Source: Leguminivora glycinivorella (Eukaryota; Arthropoda; Insecta; Lepidoptera; Tortricidae). Taken from it: a stretch of DNA of 64,000 nt. Of the stretch, positions 61,565 to 64,000 are shown piece by piece. Position numbers and translations under genes: made by a program. Numbering within the stretch: position 1 is the first letter of the stretch; every line of letters starts with the position of its first letter. The notes beneath the pieces are model-generated. The model made no database searches. It saw only the letters and a list, made by a program, of their open reading frames with translations, and was not told the origin of the DNA. The stretch lies in NCBI RefSeq assembly GCF_023078275.1, contig NC_062978.1, positions 5,842,585 through 5,906,584 of the forward strand, written 5' to 3'.

Positions 61565-62296
61565 ACGTCATGCTCCACGGCAGCGCCACCTTAGCTTTGA
61601 TGAACATAAAAACATATGGGAAAATATCTATATAAAGTCTATAAAATTCTAGACTAGTTAAAAAAATATCTATGTTTCTAGTTTCGTCGTGAGCTCTTAT
61701 ACATTGTGGCGCTGCTGTAGAGCATACTCCACAGCAGCGCCACCATAAAATATCAATTACTGCATATGGTACATGCACGTATATGGCTTCAAATAATTCT
61801 ATAACAATTCTATATTGACCTTGCTTACGAAATCCCTACTTTTATTTTGCATTTAGGAAAATACGATGCCACAAACCTTTTGTAAGAAATAATTATCGCA
61901 GCGCCTTATTGAAAATCTCGGCAAAATTGTTAGTGTGTTTGCCTTGATTTTTTTATTAAGGCGCTGCGATAATTATTTGTTATAAAAGATTTGTGGGTTC
62001 GTATTTTCCTACATGCAAAATAAAAGTGGGGATTTTGTAAGCTAGGCCAATATAGAATTGTTATAGAATTATTTGAAGCCATATATGTGCCTGTACCATA
62101 TGCAGTAATTGATATTTTATGGTGGCGCTGCTGTGGAGTATGCTCTACAGCAGCGCCACAATGTATAAGAGCTCACGACGAAACTAGAAACATAGATATT
62201 TTTTTAACTAGTCTATAGAATTTTATAGACTTTATATAGATATTTTCCCATATGTTTATGTTCATCAAAGCTAAGGTGGCGCTGCCGTGGAGCATG
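61565..62296. mobile_element. Foldback element with hairpins in its arms
   Basis: 732 bp, flanked by acgatcgtta on both sides (61555-61564, 62297-62306). Arms of about 300 bp are inverse (catgctccacggcagcgcca ... ggcgctgccgtggagcatg). Inside each arm is a hairpin tggcgctgctgtagagcat / actccacagcagcgcca (61709-61745, 62124-62160). The centre pairs aataattatcgcagcgcctta with its inverse. Non-coding. Confidence 0.85.
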
Positions 62297-62306
62297 ACGA
62301 TCGTTA

Positions 62307-63560
62307 CACAAAAGGTCTCACGGGTCGAAATTTATCCGGAAGCGCATCCCTGTAGAAATAAGACATTTTAGATAAGAATTCCGAAGAGCGATTGAGAGAC
62401 AACTACGCTGCGGAGTGTCAACGATAGTACTCTTGGCTACAGGCTCTGAGCAACTCCCGAGATTATGCTGGAACTAGTGAGTCTTAGTAGTTCATGATTC
62501 GGTGCACGTATGCGTAGAGTAGAACAAACATACGTGACAATTATTGTTGGGATAGCCAGGCGCTGTACGGAGTAATAACTAAAGCAACTTTACCATCTTT
62601 TGTACTACGCATATAGTTTTGGGTTATGGAATTGTGAATGAATTAATTTTAGCAAGGACCATAATTATAATATGGGACAGACAAAGCCCAAACAAAAAAA
62701 CGTATCCCTAAAGGCCTTTTAGGCTTAAAACTAGATGGCGCTGTTCGCAGCCTGGAAGTGGCCAAAATCATATTTTCCAGAAATATTTTTGTGCGGGCTT
62801 TTATTTTTTATAAGAACAAATGACATGCTTCTTTATTTTTATATCATAGTATCACGTCAATGCACATTTTGAAAAAAATAAATTTGAGTAGGCATCATTA
62901 GTGTAGTTATGATAGTATATAATAGGTGGCGATAAAAATATTCTTAGTATGGAATCTGTAAATCCTAAATAAATAATCCTTGATTTTAGGGAAATATAGG
63001 TACTTACATAAATGTTCAAAAAGTTCCAGACTTTCCAATAGTTTGAGAAGTAAAAATCCAGTCGCTAAAAAATAGCTTAAAGTTCAACTTATGTAGCTGT
63101 TTTTACTGCGTGCTATAAAAGAAAATTTATCTCATAGTTGGACATTAAAAACTATCTCCAAGCAAATATGACAAGGAACCCAGGACGTTTCTAGAAGAAT
63201 AATGTTTCCGTGACATTGCTGCGTCCCAAGTTAATGTTGCGTGTAAAGTTACGGCCCAGTTGCACAACTGCGGGGCAAACACGTTGGGCACGACTGTACT
63301 CCCCTTTTCCACTAACCGTTCTTTTCTATTTGTATTAAATAGAGTAGGACGGGTAGTTTATATGGTTGTTGAGGTACTGTCGCGTCCATCAGCTTGCCTT
63401 GCTGCATGCGCGAACTTCGCGGTGGTAAGCTCCAGAAATTCATGACACGCTGCGTTAAGCTACACTCAACATACCACTTGGAACTACTAAGCTGTTTTAA
63501 GACTAATTTTAAACATGTGAAATCGCAGCTTCTTCGACGAAAACAATAAAAAGTTGATTA
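62307..63560. other. No gene recognised
   Basis: AT-rich. A 61-codon frame at 63260-63445 is open but has no recognisable domain. Confidence 0.4.
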
Positions 63561-63691
63561 AAACAGGTTAATTCACAAGAGTTTGCACGAATGAAACTAA
63601 TGGGTGAATGAAAATATCTATGTGTGACAGATTTACCAATAAAATAGTGACTCTCTTCAAAATTACGACGAGACCCGAGGTTAGGTTACGA

Positions 63692-63831
63692 CTGTACAGT
63701 CACCGGCATAAATAAGTGATGATTTCTGTCGCTTTTAATCATTTGACAATTTCGTATGACATTTCAAACAAGACGTTAATGTGACAAGGTACAGAAATCA
63801 TCACTTACCTATTTATACCGGTGACTGTACT
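63692..63831. mobile_element. Hairpin MITE (tacagtcaccggcat)
   Basis: tacagtcaccggcataaata ... gatgatttctgt and acagaaatcatcacttac ... ataccggtgactgta are inverse arms. Inserted at a TA in the host MITE. Confidence 0.8.
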
Positions 63832-63843
63832 ATACCAATACAG

Positions 63844-63960
63844 GGGGCCGATTTTTGAGTCTCACGGCGTTCGAATTCAGAAAATTGTCACTGAAAATAA
63901 TAGGCAATTCACCGTTTTCAACCGGTATTTTAGTGACAGTGAGACTCAAAAATCGGCCCC
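63844..63960. mobile_element. GGGGCCG MITE, intact 117 bp, 3-bp TSD
   Basis: ggggccgatttttgagtctc and gagactcaaaaatcggcccc are exact inverse ends, with cag on both sides (63841-63843, 63961-63963). A 3-bp duplication and G-rich ends suit PIF/Harbinger or CACTA-type elements. This is the empty form of the copy that holds the giant palindrome at 21557-24282. Confidence 0.88.
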
Positions 63961-64000
63961 CAGGTGTCACACATATAATAAAAATTTCGTGTATTCCATT

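Larger units (their letters stand above)
63566..63990. mobile_element. aggtcaattcac MITE carrying two insertions
   Basis: Left part caggttaattcacaagag ... gttacgactg, a middle piece tataccaatacag, and a right part aggtgtcacaca align with the intact MITE at 18407-18597. The gaps are filled by a hairpin (63692-63831) and a GGGGCCG MITE (63844-63960). Confidence 0.82.

Overview
The window comes from an animal nuclear genome, almost certainly a moth or butterfly (Lepidoptera). AT-rich non-coding DNA dominates. The one clear host gene has spliced exons with GT...AG introns. The repeat set (LINE 3' ends, a tRNA-derived SINE, interspersed repeats starting gggttccgta, short hairpin MITEs, a D34D mariner, a BEL/Pao element) is of the kind I know from lepidopteran assemblies. 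Family names come from recognition of the sequence, since no database could be searched.

Layout. 1-577: repeats. 577-11475: last seven exons of the chaperonin gene CCT2 on the + strand; its first exons (about 110 residues) lie before the window. Its introns hold a hAT-like element, a LINE broken by a DNA transposon, a second LINE, a foldback element and partial tandem copies of its own exons 5 and 6. 11.5-34.4 kb: no confident host gene; dense nested repeats, including a hAT element with a perfect 8-bp target duplication and a 2.7-kb palindrome inserted inside a 117-bp MITE. 34.4-37.1 kb: one copy of an element built from two different satellites, interrupted by an intact mariner. 37.65-46.8 kb: a LINE 3' fragment split first by a piggyBac deletion derivative and then by a complete BEL/Pao LTR retrotransposon. 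47-51.5 kb: SINE, hairpin elements and a TIR element with a 10-bp target duplication. 51.8-56.15 kb: a second, larger copy of the two-satellite element. 56.2-64 kb: SINE pieces, inverted repeats, a 0.73-kb foldback with hairpins inside its arms, and a three-level MITE nest at the right edge.

How it fits together. Apart from CCT2 (cytosolic protein folding) the genes are those of mobile elements. Two could be active: the 340-codon mariner transposase, with its catalytic triad and matching termini, and the 1794-codon BEL/Pao polyprotein between two LTRs that I read as identical. Several insertions can be read against an empty site in this same window or against the frame of the interrupted LINE, so their order can be deduced. 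The observations most worth following are the in-frame 132-bp tandem copies of CCT2 exon 5, the two-satellite element, the giant palindrome, and the 616-bp element made of degenerate 'cgcataat/ttatgcca' words.
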